From Anaerolineae bacterium (GTDB lineage: Bacteria; Chloroflexota; Anaerolineae; Promineifilales; Promineifilaceae): a DNA stretch of 24,809 nucleotides. The translations under genes and the position numbers were made by a program. Positions within the stretch are counted from its first letter, which is position 1. Every line of letters starts with the position of its first letter. The notes under the pieces are model-generated. The model had not been told where the DNA came from, made no database searches, and saw only the letters and a list, made by a program, of their open reading frames with translations. Positions 1-6,598 of the stretch are shown here, in pieces. The stretch lies in assembly GCA_028277515.1 (NCBI GenBank), contig JANQGC010000140.1:1-24809 (forward strand), read 5' to 3'.

Positions 1-335
1 CCTGTCGCCGGGCCTGCTCGCGCCAGGCTGGGCTTGCGCCGCATGAACGGACGAAGGCCGTCTTAAAGGCGGTCAGTTCCTTCCACCCGGAATTGAACCA
101 ACCGGGTATGGTCCAGCGCACGGCGACCTGGAGCTGGGATCGCCATTCTTTGAGCCGGGGCGCCTATGCCTTCTTCTTGCCCGGCCAATACACCGACCTT
201 TACGCAGATATTGTCCGGCCGGAAGGGCGTATCTTCTTCGCCGGTGAACACGCTTCCCTCAGCCACAGTTGGATGCAAGGCGCCTTTGAGTCCGCCCTGC
301 GCGCGGTGGATGAGATGCTGGCCGCCAGTTCGTAA
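1..335 (+). CDS. Flavin-containing amine oxidase, C-terminal part (5' end outside window)
   Basis: The frame is open from base 3 to the stop at 333-335, giving about 110 C-terminal residues; the gene starts before the window. The tail contains the block RIFFAGEHASLSHSWMQGAF followed by ESALRAVDEM. This is the C-terminal FAD-binding signature of the monoamine oxidase / L-amino-acid oxidase family (GEH, then a Trp-hydrophobic-x-GA helix that contacts the isoalloxazine ring). Such enzymes oxidise primary or secondary amines or amino acids to imines with release of H2O2. The upstream segment W-S-W-D followed by RGAYAFFLPGQ also fits the substrate domain of this family. The N-terminal Rossmann GxGxxG motif cannot be seen, so substrate and localisation remain open. 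Family assignment is fairly sure; the exact enzyme is not. Confidence 0.85.
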   Translation, partial: CRRACSRQAGLAPHERTKAVLKAVSSFHPELNQPGMVQRTATWSWDRHSLSRGAYAFFLPGQYTDLYADIVRPEGRIFFAGEHASLSHSWMQGAFESALRAVDEMLAASS

Positions 336-508
336 AGCAAATTGCCTGATTTGTTCCCTTGAGCAATTTAGGCAATACTCAGAGGGCACGCTGATTGCTC
401 TACAAAGAGAGCACCAAACGCAATCCCTCATCCACTCTTTGCAGATTTTTTACGGATAAGGTGCTTACATATTCTGGATGTTTCAAACCACGTGAGGATA
501 GTCTTCAC

Positions 509-682
509 ATGGTTGACCAATGGAATCATGTGCGCATATACGGCCGAGATTGTAAAGAACGACTAGAGTCCGCCGGTTTTCATTAGTCGCCAAGACTCCT
601 TCGCCCGGACGCTGTCAGCGCAGGAGTGTTAGAGGGATCGGGTGTTTGAAGATGAAGATATTTAGTATTGTGTCAAATCGGC
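509..682 (+). pseudogene. C-terminal remnant of a SAM-dependent methyltransferase
   Basis: Two short blocks in different frames look like the end of a class I methyltransferase. At 509-586 one frame reads DQWNHVRIYGRDCKERLESA then GFH and a stop. This matches the HVRxYGRDYxxRLxxAGF block near the C-terminus of many such enzymes. At about 633-682 another frame reads RDRVFEDEDI, a TAG stop, then YCVKS, which resembles the typical ending EDEDIYYCVK. A frameshift and at least one stop separate the blocks, and no SAM-binding motif is present upstream. The rest of 336-837 shows no gene; a 33-codon ORF from 652 has no recognisable content. The assignment rests on remembered family motifs, so it is moderate. 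Confidence 0.5.
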
Positions 683-837
683 CGATAGTAGTTGAGCTTT
701 TCAATGAGATGAGGACCGGGTACCAGCAACGGCCGTTACGGCAAAATACGTAGTTTTTTCTACAGCAGCACTCCGGTCATAAGGTTGCAGAGGAATTGTT
801 CTTAAATTTACATTTTTAGGAAGCTCAGAAATAGTCA

Positions 838-1677
838 TTATTTCTGGCGATTGGCAAATGGCAATCGGCCCGTTTGTCTCTCAAATTCCATCAAGAGCTT
901 GAGTTCAAGATTCCTAGGAATAGGCGGCCCTTCAGTAGAGAGAATCCATATAGAAAAGTTGCCGTATCCCACCAACTGCCACGTAATTTCACCACCTTTA
1001 TGTGGTCCGCGGTCGGACGTTTTGCCTTTACAATGTCTGAGCAAATCTAGCAAACGTCTGCGTAATGGTCTATGTGATTTAACTCCAGCTGCTCCAATGT
1101 AAACGGTACTCACTTCTGGAACCCACTTACTTTCAAGTCTGGCAACGGGCCAAGGGCTAATGACATTGCCATCTTTCTCTGCTTTGCTGGGATCAATGAA
1201 GTCTACTTTATAACCTTCAGGAGTAGTTATTGTATAGAGGCCACAATTAGCAAGGTCAGGTTTCGATGGCAGGCCGCCTCTAATTAGATCCCGAATCACG
1301 CCAATTGACTGAAATCCGTTTTTAGGCAGGAAGGAAGAGAGCCTTACATCTCCCTCGAAGTTGAGTTCATCTGAATATCGAAAGTTCTTAGCCACAGAAT
1401 CAACCGAAGACGCTGTTACGACGTCAACATCTGAATCATATTGCCACTTATTAAGACCTATCAAGCCGTCTTGCTTATAGAAAGGTTCTATTATCCCGTT
1501 TTGATGAGCCCTTTCATTCACTTTATTTACTCTAGCACTAATTTGAGAGCTTGGAACGGGCGTACCTTTCCTTTGTTGATATAGTTTTCGAGTGTTAATC
1601 TCATGGGCAATATCTGACGCATTCATAGGTCTATTTTTTTCTTGAAGAACCGTGATGATGGATTCATGTAAAGTCAA
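838..1677 (-). CDS. HARE-HTH domain fused to a GIY-YIG-type nuclease
   Basis: Predicted DNA-binding nuclease of 279 aa. Residues 1-75 (MTLHESIITVLQEKNRPMNA, then SDIAHEIN and PSSQISARV) match a HARE-HTH winged helix, a module found in restriction enzymes and chromatin proteins. Residues 140-279 carry a GIY-YIG-like core: G146-L-Y148, then V-Y193-I-G195, the Arg-rich helix LRRRLLDLLRH, a Glu in NLELKLLMEFE, and the terminal GRLPFAN with N276. The GLY-to-YIG spacing of about 45 residues is long and implies an insertion. I place the start at TTG 1677 because AGGAG lies 5 nt upstream and the family homology begins there; an in-frame TTG at 1692 also exists. The gene starts 15 nt after the stop of a decayed HhH-like gene, so both probably shared an mRNA. 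Catalytic residues appear intact. Target DNA is unknown. Confidence 0.72.
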   Translation of the reverse strand: MTLHESIITVLQEKNRPMNASDIAHEINTRKLYQQRKGTPVPSSQISARVNKVNERAHQNGIIEPFYKQDGLIGLNKWQYDSDVDVVTASSVDSVAKNFRYSDELNFEGDVRLSSFLPKNGFQSIGVIRDLIRGGLPSKPDLANCGLYTITTPEGYKVDFIDPSKAEKDGNVISPWPVARLESKWVPEVSTVYIGAAGVKSHRPLRRRLLDLLRHCKGKTSDRGPHKGGEITWQLVGYGNFSIWILSTEGPPIPRNLELKLLMEFERQTGRLPFANRQK

Positions 1678-1692
1678 GATCACTCCTGCCAA

Positions 1693-2160
1693 CTATTGTT
1701 GGTTCGTTTTAGAATAAGCCCATAAGGCACGATCGAGCACACGCATGGTTACATAACATTCATCTACAACCTGCCGACAAAATTGAGTATAAGCCCATCA
1801 AAATTCAAGATTGCTTGGTATGTTCGTGATTCCCAGCGACCATAACGCGCGAAAATCTAGAATAGGATAGGTTCCTTGTGCCCCCAATCCAAGATAACGG
1901 ATGCCATAGGCCAACTAACCCCGGACAATAGGGTTAGGATATCAATACGAATCCGATGGATTCCGCTTGCAGCGAGGGCCGATACGAGGACTCTTACAGC
2001 GGCATAGCTGAACAAAATCTTCTTTAGAACAAAAACCGTTGCTCCGCATTCGGGGACTTATCGCTTGTTCAATATAATCCTCTCGAGGATAGTCATATTT
2101 AGCCGACCAATAGGCAAGTTCCTCGTGAGGTATTTGCAACTGAAAAAACATAATATCCAA
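1693..2160 (-). pseudogene. Decayed HhH-GPD-like protein gene (frameshifts plus in-frame TGA)
   Basis: The intact N-terminus starts at TTG 2160 behind GAGG (MDIMFFQLQIPHEELAYWSA, then KYDYPREDYIEQAISPRM and a KSPR block) but stops at 1942. The rest survives in other frames on the same strand. RIDILTLLSGVSWPMASVIL then DWGHKEP covers roughly 1880-1955. After a frameshift near 1870 comes YPILDFRALWSLG. After an in-frame TGA at 1798-1800 come WAYTQFCRQVVDECYVTMRV and LDRALWAYSK, to the stop at 1693-1695. Together these match a family of about 200 aa resembling HhH-GPD proteins (LLxGVxxPxASVIL, YPILDxRALxxLG, LDRALWxYS). About 20 codons seem missing after the KSPR block. The TGA falls where a Trp is expected. 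Function of the intact family is uncertain. Confidence 0.72.
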
Positions 2161-2247
2161 GCCACCTCACACCTTTCCCGTTTCACTTTCTACACGGCCA
2201 CAAAATACCAGCACGTAGAAAATTAAAAGATACCTGAATTTTGACTA

Positions 2248-2841
2248 TTACGCTTTATAGGCGAAGTATTGAATTAAATCATCAGGAAAGAAGACTCGAT
2301 CTCCTCGCTTTCTATCAGCGTAGACATCCATTCGATTCTTTATAAACTGCTCTATGTTAGATAAAGACAATTTTAAGCAAGGTGGAATACCACTGGGGAA
2401 ACTATCATACAATCCATATACGAGCAATTTGGCAATCTTATATCGATTTGAGGTAATCTTTTCTTTCGTCATCAAGTCACTTACATGTTTATCAATAGTG
2501 GTTTGATCCCGAAAAAAGCCAAATCGCCTAATAGCATATTCGAGACGTTCACGAGAAAAAGAATTGCTAATTCGACATTGTCTTAACTCACCCGTTTTTA
2601 CCTCAACAAATAATGCCGTAATGCGATCTTTGAAGTCAAGACCATTGGTAATAAACCATTCATCCCAATCGTCTTCCTGTCCTCCAATAGGTTCATATAC
2701 ATGCCGGAAGCGAATTGCTAAAAGATCTGCATCAGCACTATTTCCTAACTGATCTGAGCGATGCAGTACAAAATTTGTTAACGGAAAAAAGCCGTTAAGT
2801 CGTAAATACCAGTATGTGAGAGTTTCCCCAAAGTTAGCCAT
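2248..2841 (-). CDS. PD-(D/E)XK-like nuclease domain protein
   Basis: Protein of 197 aa from ATG 2841; an in-frame GTG lies 9 nt further up, but GAGG 10 nt before the ATG favours the ATG. The N-terminal half has the layout of a restriction-endonuclease-like fold. A helix with GETLTYWYLRLNGFF is followed by a strand NFVLHR. Next is SADADLLAIRF, whose Asp would be the active-site Asp, and about 35 residues later LFVEVKTGE, the E-x-K half motif. The C-terminal half (from about residue 110) is helical and not recognised. The gene lies 72 bp after the 314-aa gene and 87 bp before the decayed HhH-like gene, all on the minus strand, so an operon is plausible. It could be a restriction or repair nuclease, or an inactive relative. 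Fold call is good; biological role is inference. Confidence 0.6.
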   Translation of the reverse strand: MANFGETLTYWYLRLNGFFPLTNFVLHRSDQLGNSADADLLAIRFRHVYEPIGGQEDDWDEWFITNGLDFKDRITALFVEVKTGELRQCRISNSFSRERLEYAIRRFGFFRDQTTIDKHVSDLMTKEKITSNRYKIAKLLVYGLYDSFPSGIPPCLKLSLSNIEQFIKNRMDVYADRKRGDRVFFPDDLIQYFAYKA

Positions 2842-2913
2842 TTGCCTCACACCTCATCTTTTAGATCAATCAGTTAAACCAGTGGGGCATAGATATTGTT
2901 ATCATCTCATCCC

Positions 2914-3858
2914 TCAACAATAAGAAGCAAGTATTTCTTCTCTCGAAAATGGTCTGATATCCTTCCGACCAAGTCCTGTATTCATCGATAGATCCATAAT
3001 CGTCGGCTGTCTGTATTCTTCTAACATAGCATCATACATTGTTTGATCTGTATATTCGTGATAGCGATCTTCATCAGAGGCGATACCATTGACTCTTTTC
3101 AAGAATGTCCGAATATTATTAATTGAGAAGGCAATTCCTTGAAGCGCTACGCGTAGGTATTCTGGCTCCCAGTTTACTGATGTGAAGTGTGCTTCCAAAT
3201 GATGCTTAAGATCATCGATTCTTTTTACTTGTACGAAGGAAGATCCAAATTCACTTTCGCCAATTAACTGTCCACCAAATGTGAGACCAAATCCACCAAG
3301 ATTTAAGCGAAATCCATGCTTGATGCTGTTGTATTCGTCGATATTTGTCTGCTTAAGAAATTCAAACGCAAAGTGAGCCCAAAGTTTACTAAACACATCG
3401 GCTATTAAAGCGTTATCTTCACCTCCATTATCCAAACCAGCATGTAATAGGGTTGATAATGATTTCCAGGAAAACTCAGACAATTGAAACCTTGAAAGGA
3501 TTTCTTGTCCATTATCGATTTTTGTTACTAGAGTTCGTAAATCCCCAGTCTTATATACATTCAACCAAGCAAAAACACATTTGGGAGCCTGCAAACTTGC
3601 AAAAAGCAGAGCAAAAAAGGATTCGAGAGATTGATGATAAGCTGTTCTTAGCGCGATCGCTGCATACTGTCGCGTTTCATCATTTTCTAGGCCAGGAGAA
3701 TACATTTCGAGTAAATAATGATAATAATCGGGGCTTATACCCCGGACAATCGATTTATTAAACGCTTCAAGATCCTTGTGCCATACACAATAGGGGGATT
3801 CATCTACAACAAATTGGCATACATGATATCCTGATTCTAAATTATTGGTCTTGTCCAT
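2914..3858 (-). CDS. Conserved-looking protein of unknown function, 314 aa
   Basis: I do not recognise this protein. It starts at ATG 3858 with AGGAA about 9 nt upstream. It has no signal peptide or membrane segment, and is predicted to be mainly helical. Visible blocks are AYHQSLESFFALLFASLQAP followed by a short Cys-Trp segment KCVFAWLNVY, then EYNSIKHGFRLNLGGFGLTF, then VALQGIAFSINNIRTFLKRV. The N-S-I-K-H-G segment after a long helix faintly resembles helical HEPN-type proteins, but no convincing RxxxxxH catalytic motif is visible, so I do not make that call. It is the first gene of the AT-rich minus-strand group that includes two nuclease-like proteins, which suggests an accessory or defence context. 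No clear sigma-70 promoter could be fixed upstream (3859-4012). Confidence 0.6.
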   Translation of the reverse strand: MDKTNNLESGYHVCQFVVDESPYCVWHKDLEAFNKSIVRGISPDYYHYLLEMYSPGLENDETRQYAAIALRTAYHQSLESFFALLFASLQAPKCVFAWLNVYKTGDLRTLVTKIDNGQEILSRFQLSEFSWKSLSTLLHAGLDNGGEDNALIADVFSKLWAHFAFEFLKQTNIDEYNSIKHGFRLNLGGFGLTFGGQLIGESEFGSSFVQVKRIDDLKHHLEAHFTSVNWEPEYLRVALQGIAFSINNIRTFLKRVNGIASDEDRYHEYTDQTMYDAMLEEYRQPTIMDLSMNTGLGRKDIRPFSREEILASYC

Positions 3859-4012
3859 TTAGTTCATTTCCTAAATTACGAAGCAAATTTTGTAGATAGA
3901 TAGTGAGCTGGATTGACACTGTAAGGCAACTTCTATTAATTTCCCACCAGAGTCATCAAGTCGATTAAGACTGCTCCGCAGTTTCCCGGTTCAGGATGAG
4001 ATCCCTTCACGC

Positions 4013-4159
4013 TCATGCTCTCACATGATGCTTAAGCCAGTCACAATTTAGTGATTTTACATCACCGGCCTGCATTTCTTTTCGCGCTTGCTGCGCCGCT
4101 GCTTGCAGACTTTCTTGCATCCGCGAAAATTGTTCATCCCATTCTGTTTCGTCAATCAT
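4013..4159 (-). CDS. Small protein, 48 aa, coupled to UPF0175 gene
   Basis: The ATG at 4157-4159 directly follows the TAA stop of the UPF0175 gene (4160-4162) with no spacing, so translational coupling is likely. The product begins MIDETEWDEQFSRMQESLQA, continues AAAQQARKEMQAGD, and ends in a charged, His-containing tail. It is acidic at the N-terminus and helical, with no nuclease motif. UPF0175 antitoxin-like genes are usually followed by a DUF3368 PIN-like toxin; this ORF is too short and lacks the PIN aspartates. It may be the real small partner, or a separate antitoxin fragment. Function unknown. Confidence 0.5.
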   Translation of the reverse strand: MIDETEWDEQFSRMQESLQAAAQQARKEMQAGDVKSLNCDWLKHHVRA

Positions 4160-4411
4160 TTACCCCGTCATTTCACGGATTGTTTTTAGATCGGCTTCAT
4201 ATTCCGCAAGGTCATAATGTGGGGGTATTCCTCGGCTGCCAAGGAGCTGTTGGAAAGCCCAATAATCCATTTCCGCCATCTCTCGAGCCTTGCCAAAAGA
4301 TAGGCGTCCTTGTTGGAAAAGGGCAATCGCCAATTCTCTTCTCAGTTCAGGAATTGTCAGGCGAGTGGCTTGAATTAGATGCTGTGGAATTTCAATTTGC
4401 CCCATATCCAT
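4160..4411 (-). CDS. UPF0175 family protein (antitoxin-like)
   Basis: 83-aa protein. The sequence (IPELRRELAIALFQQGRLSF, then GKAREMAEMDYWAFQQLLGS, then RGIPPHYDLAEYEADLKTI) matches the UPF0175 family closely in both length and motif order. These are small helix-turn-helix proteins, usually antitoxin partners of DUF3368 PIN-like toxins, first noted in cyanobacteria and archaea. The start at ATG 4411 is supported by GGAG 7 nt upstream and by an extended -10 promoter at 4447-4455. The downstream partner here is only a 48-aa ORF, so no recognisable toxin is present. DNA binding and autoregulation are inferred from the family. Confidence 0.82.
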   Translation of the reverse strand: MDMGQIEIPQHLIQATRLTIPELRRELAIALFQQGRLSFGKAREMAEMDYWAFQQLLGSRGIPPHYDLAEYEADLKTIREMTG

Positions 4412-4446
4412 AATTAATCTCCATTTCTATCTTTATTATTTTTTGT

Positions 4447-4455
4447 ATTGTAGCA
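4447..4455 (-). promoter_or_regulatory. Extended -10 promoter for the UPF0175 gene
   Basis: Read on the minus strand the bases are TGC followed by TACAAT, an extended -10 (TGn plus a 5/6 match to TATAAT). The site is about 36 bp upstream of ATG 4411 in an AT-rich stretch. No good -35 box is present, as often with extended -10 promoters. Prediction from sequence only. Confidence 0.4.
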
Positions 4456-4557
4456 TATTTACAAACTCTTTTTATTTTTTCTCGATAGTAAACTACCGTC
4501 CTGCTGTCCTGTGTGAAAAGCGGCCGTCCATTCAATCCAACACACAGATCAGGCCGA

Positions 4558-5529
4558 TTAAACTGAACCCCCTTCCAGCCAGGCGATCTCCTCCTTACTC
4601 AATCGCACATTCAGGGCATCAACATTCGCCGCAAACTCGGCGGCCGAACGGCTGCCGATGATGGTATAAACATCCAGGGGCTGGCTGAAGATATAGGCCA
4701 GGCCGACCTGCGGCAGGGTCAGGCCCTTTTCGGCCGCAAGCTGCCTGGCGCGGTCTAGCCTTGCAAAGTTTTGCGGGTAGCAGTAGGCCTGCACACTCGC
4801 TTTATCTAATTGATCATCAAAAGAATCTAAATTGTCGGGGGTAAAACGGCCGCTCATAAAACCGCCGGCTAAGCTGGACCAGGTGAATAAGGGCATATGC
4901 TGCTCGGCGTACCATTGACGCGCCCGCCGCCCGCTTTCTCCGCTGATGGAGACGCAGCCCGGCCACGGTTCTTTGACCGCTTCGGCCAGGCTAAATTGGG
5001 GGCTGCTAATGCCCATACCAACCAACCCACGATCTTCTGCGTAGCGGTTGGCTTCAGCAATGCGTTCCACCGTCCAGTTGGAGCCACCATAGGCGCGAAT
5101 GTTGCCAGCGCGCAAATGTTCATTCATTGTTTCGACCAGTGGGCCAACAGGCTCGGCCGGATCGTCACGATGAAACAGATAGACATCAATATAATGCGTG
5201 CGCAGGCGGTCCAATGATTCATACAAATCGGCGGTCATGTCACCGGGCGTGACCCGTTTAACACCGCGCATGGGATGCCCGCCTTTGCTGACGATCACCA
5301 CCCGGTCACGAAGGCCCCTCTGCTCCATCCACCGGCCCAAGATGCGCTCGCCTCCGCCTGAATTATAGCTGTGGCCTGTGTCAAAAGTGGTGCAGCCGCA
5401 ATCGTAGACAGCGTCTAACAAGGAGATATAATCGGCCGCCTTGCCCTCGTTAAAAAAAGCGGTTCCCTGGATGAGGCGCGAAACCGGCTTGTTAATCCCT
5501 GAAATTTTTCCGTGGTTCATTCTATTCAC
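4558..5529 (-). CDS. Aldo/keto reductase
   Basis: 323-aa cytosolic NADPH-dependent oxidoreductase of the AKR superfamily, with a full-length TIM barrel. The catalytic tetrad is visible: D50 (in TTFDTGHSY), Y55, K82 (VIVSKGG) and H120 (YIDVYLFHRDD). The C-terminal coenzyme loop includes YTIIGSRSAAEFAANVDAL. Family members reduce aldehydes and ketones; the substrate cannot be told. The best fit is the YghZ/Tas-like or general-stress group rather than the classic AKR1 mammalian group. The Shine-Dalgarno is weak and the start ATG 5529 was chosen because homology begins shortly after it. Upstream lies a dense palindrome cluster (5611-5687) that could regulate it. Downstream, UPF0175 lies about 150 bp away behind its own promoter. 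Confidence 0.9.
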   Translation of the reverse strand: MNRMNHGKISGINKPVSRLIQGTAFFNEGKAADYISLLDAVYDCGCTTFDTGHSYNSGGGERILGRWMEQRGLRDRVVIVSKGGHPMRGVKRVTPGDMTADLYESLDRLRTHYIDVYLFHRDDPAEPVGPLVETMNEHLRAGNIRAYGGSNWTVERIAEANRYAEDRGLVGMGISSPQFSLAEAVKEPWPGCVSISGESGRRARQWYAEQHMPLFTWSSLAGGFMSGRFTPDNLDSFDDQLDKASVQAYCYPQNFARLDRARQLAAEKGLTLPQVGLAYIFSQPLDVYTIIGSRSAAEFAANVDALNVRLSKEEIAWLEGGSV

Positions 5530-5610
5530 ACTAACTTCCGATTGTTAAGTTGATCAAGTTTATCGTCGACCCAAGGTATATCACCTAAGATCCAAGGTAT
5601 GTGCCCCTAT

Positions 5611-5687
5611 TTGAACTCGTTCAAATTGTAGGTTTCTACAATTCTCGCATATAGAATTGTAGTTTAGGCGCCTAAACTACAATTCTA
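5611..5687. repeat. Nested palindrome cluster built on AATTGTAG
   Basis: Four copies of the octamer AATTGTAG alternate in orientation: 5624-5631 (+), 5636-5643 (-), 5655-5662 (+) and 5677-5684 (-). The last two lie in a perfect 36-bp palindrome at 5652-5687 with centre GGCGCC. The first two form a stem with a 4-nt loop. The middle two also pair (CTACAATTCT at 5636-5645 with AGAATTGTAG at 5653-5662), so the hairpins are mutually exclusive. Just upstream, TTGAAC-TC-GTTCAA (5611-5624) is another small inverted repeat. The cluster sits between the Fic pseudogene stop and the aldo/keto reductase start. It could be operators for a dimeric repressor, an attenuator, or a REP-like element. There is no U-tract, so a simple terminator is less likely. 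Confidence 0.8.
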
Positions 5688-5694
5688 AGGTCCA

Positions 5695-6310
5695 TTACTG
5701 TAATATTTTTAGGATCTCTTCAGCCGCATACAATTTACCATAATCGGGTTCCGTCATTTGTTTTAATACACCAACTGAAACCAACTTTCCAACCTGGTTT
5801 CTGGCTGTATGGTAAGTAACACCGAGAAGCTGTTGGACATCGGGGATGGTCAACACAGGCTGGCCCAACAGCAAATCGGCCAGACGAAGTACGTTGGCCG
5901 ACCTTTGTTCGCCCAGGCGCTCATGCCATTGTTCTTGCAAGCTCAACAATGCTCTCGCTCTGGCGGCCGCATCCCCTGCCTGTTCGGCGATGCCCTGAAA
6001 AAAATAATCGAGCCATTCCGTCCAGGCGCCGCGCTGGCTGACTGCTAACAAAAGATCGTAATATTGGGCGCGATTTTGTTCAAAATAAGCACTGAGGTAA
6101 AGTAGCGGCAAAGGTAGGAGATTCCAGTGTACAGTTAACAATGAAATGAGCAAACGCCCGATCAGCCTGTGAGAGATTTTGAACCAGTTGCTTGCTCCAC
6201 TCAATATCTGGTGGCAACGGGTCAGGGACAAACGCCCAATAATATGCATTTTTTGTGCCGGCCTTGATAAGTCGTCCGCTGTTGGTTTCTTTAAAGGCAT
6301 CAACATTCAT
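5695..6310 (-). pseudogene. Fic family gene with internal deletion and frameshift
   Basis: The N-terminal part starts at ATG 6310: MNVDAFKETNSGRLIKAGTK, then YYWAFVPDPLPPDIEW and LSQADRA, a typical Fic N-terminal domain. In another frame on the same strand the C-terminal part reads LIGRLLISLL, then LPLPLLYLSAYFEQNRAQYY and a wHTH (LTIPDVQQLLGVTYHTARNQ) to the stop at 5695. The Fic catalytic motif HPFxDGNGR and roughly 150 residues between the two parts are absent. Both frames share the 11 nt at 6155-6165 (CTGATCGGGCG on the minus strand), encoding ADRA in one frame and LIGR in the other. This suggests deletion between short direct repeats. Intact relatives transfer AMP to protein hydroxyls; this one cannot. 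It is about 200 codons versus about 370 in the family. Confidence 0.85.
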
Positions 6311-6532
6311 GATCCATTATTTATCTCCCTTCAATCCAACGATCTACTCAGCCAACCTCCATCATATCAAAAATCTCATATCAATCTTTGCCATTGAAGT
6401 TTCCACGCTGGACAAAATGGCTGGATAAATAATTTCATCATAGCACTTTTTATAGGCACCACAAAATCTTCTTGCGGGAATCGCAACGTGCCTGATCCGG
6501 GTTTAGACTTCCATGGAATCCAATTCGCCCTG

Positions 6533-6541
6533 TGTTATACT
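6533..6541 (+). promoter_or_regulatory. Extended -10 promoter for pyruvate decarboxylase gene
   Basis: TGT directly followed by TATACT gives an extended -10 with a 5/6 match to TATAAT. The predicted start is near 6548, leaving a leader of about 50 nt before ATG 6599. The -35 region at 6513-6518 (ATGGAA) is poor, as expected with an extended -10. It lies in the gap after the divergently oriented Fic pseudogene. Confidence 0.45.
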
Positions 6542-6598
6542 CTTTCCAGGTCACCCAATCGGGTTTGGCCCAGGGTTTCAATAGGGAGAAAAACAACG

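Noticed and set aside
1798..1800. Recoding of TGA as Trp in the HhH-like gene
   Set aside because: Tempting because a Trp is expected there, but other genes here use TGA as a stop and the same gene has frameshifts, so decay is the simpler explanation.
2914..3858. HEPN toxin call for the 314-aa protein
   Set aside because: A helical N-S-I-K-H-G segment looks suggestive, but no credible RxxxxxH catalytic motif is present.
4051..4413. Plus-strand open frame of 120 codons
   Set aside because: It is the complement of the UPF0175 gene and the 48-aa gene, both of which have family or coupling evidence.
5652..5687. Intrinsic terminator for the Fic gene
   Set aside because: The stem is perfect but there is no T-run, and alternative pairings exist, so it is reported as a palindrome cluster.
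6488..6598. Upstream extension of pyruvate decarboxylase
   Set aside because: The frame is open but runs through the predicted promoter (TATACT at 6536-6541) and has no family residues; AGGGAG points to ATG 6599.
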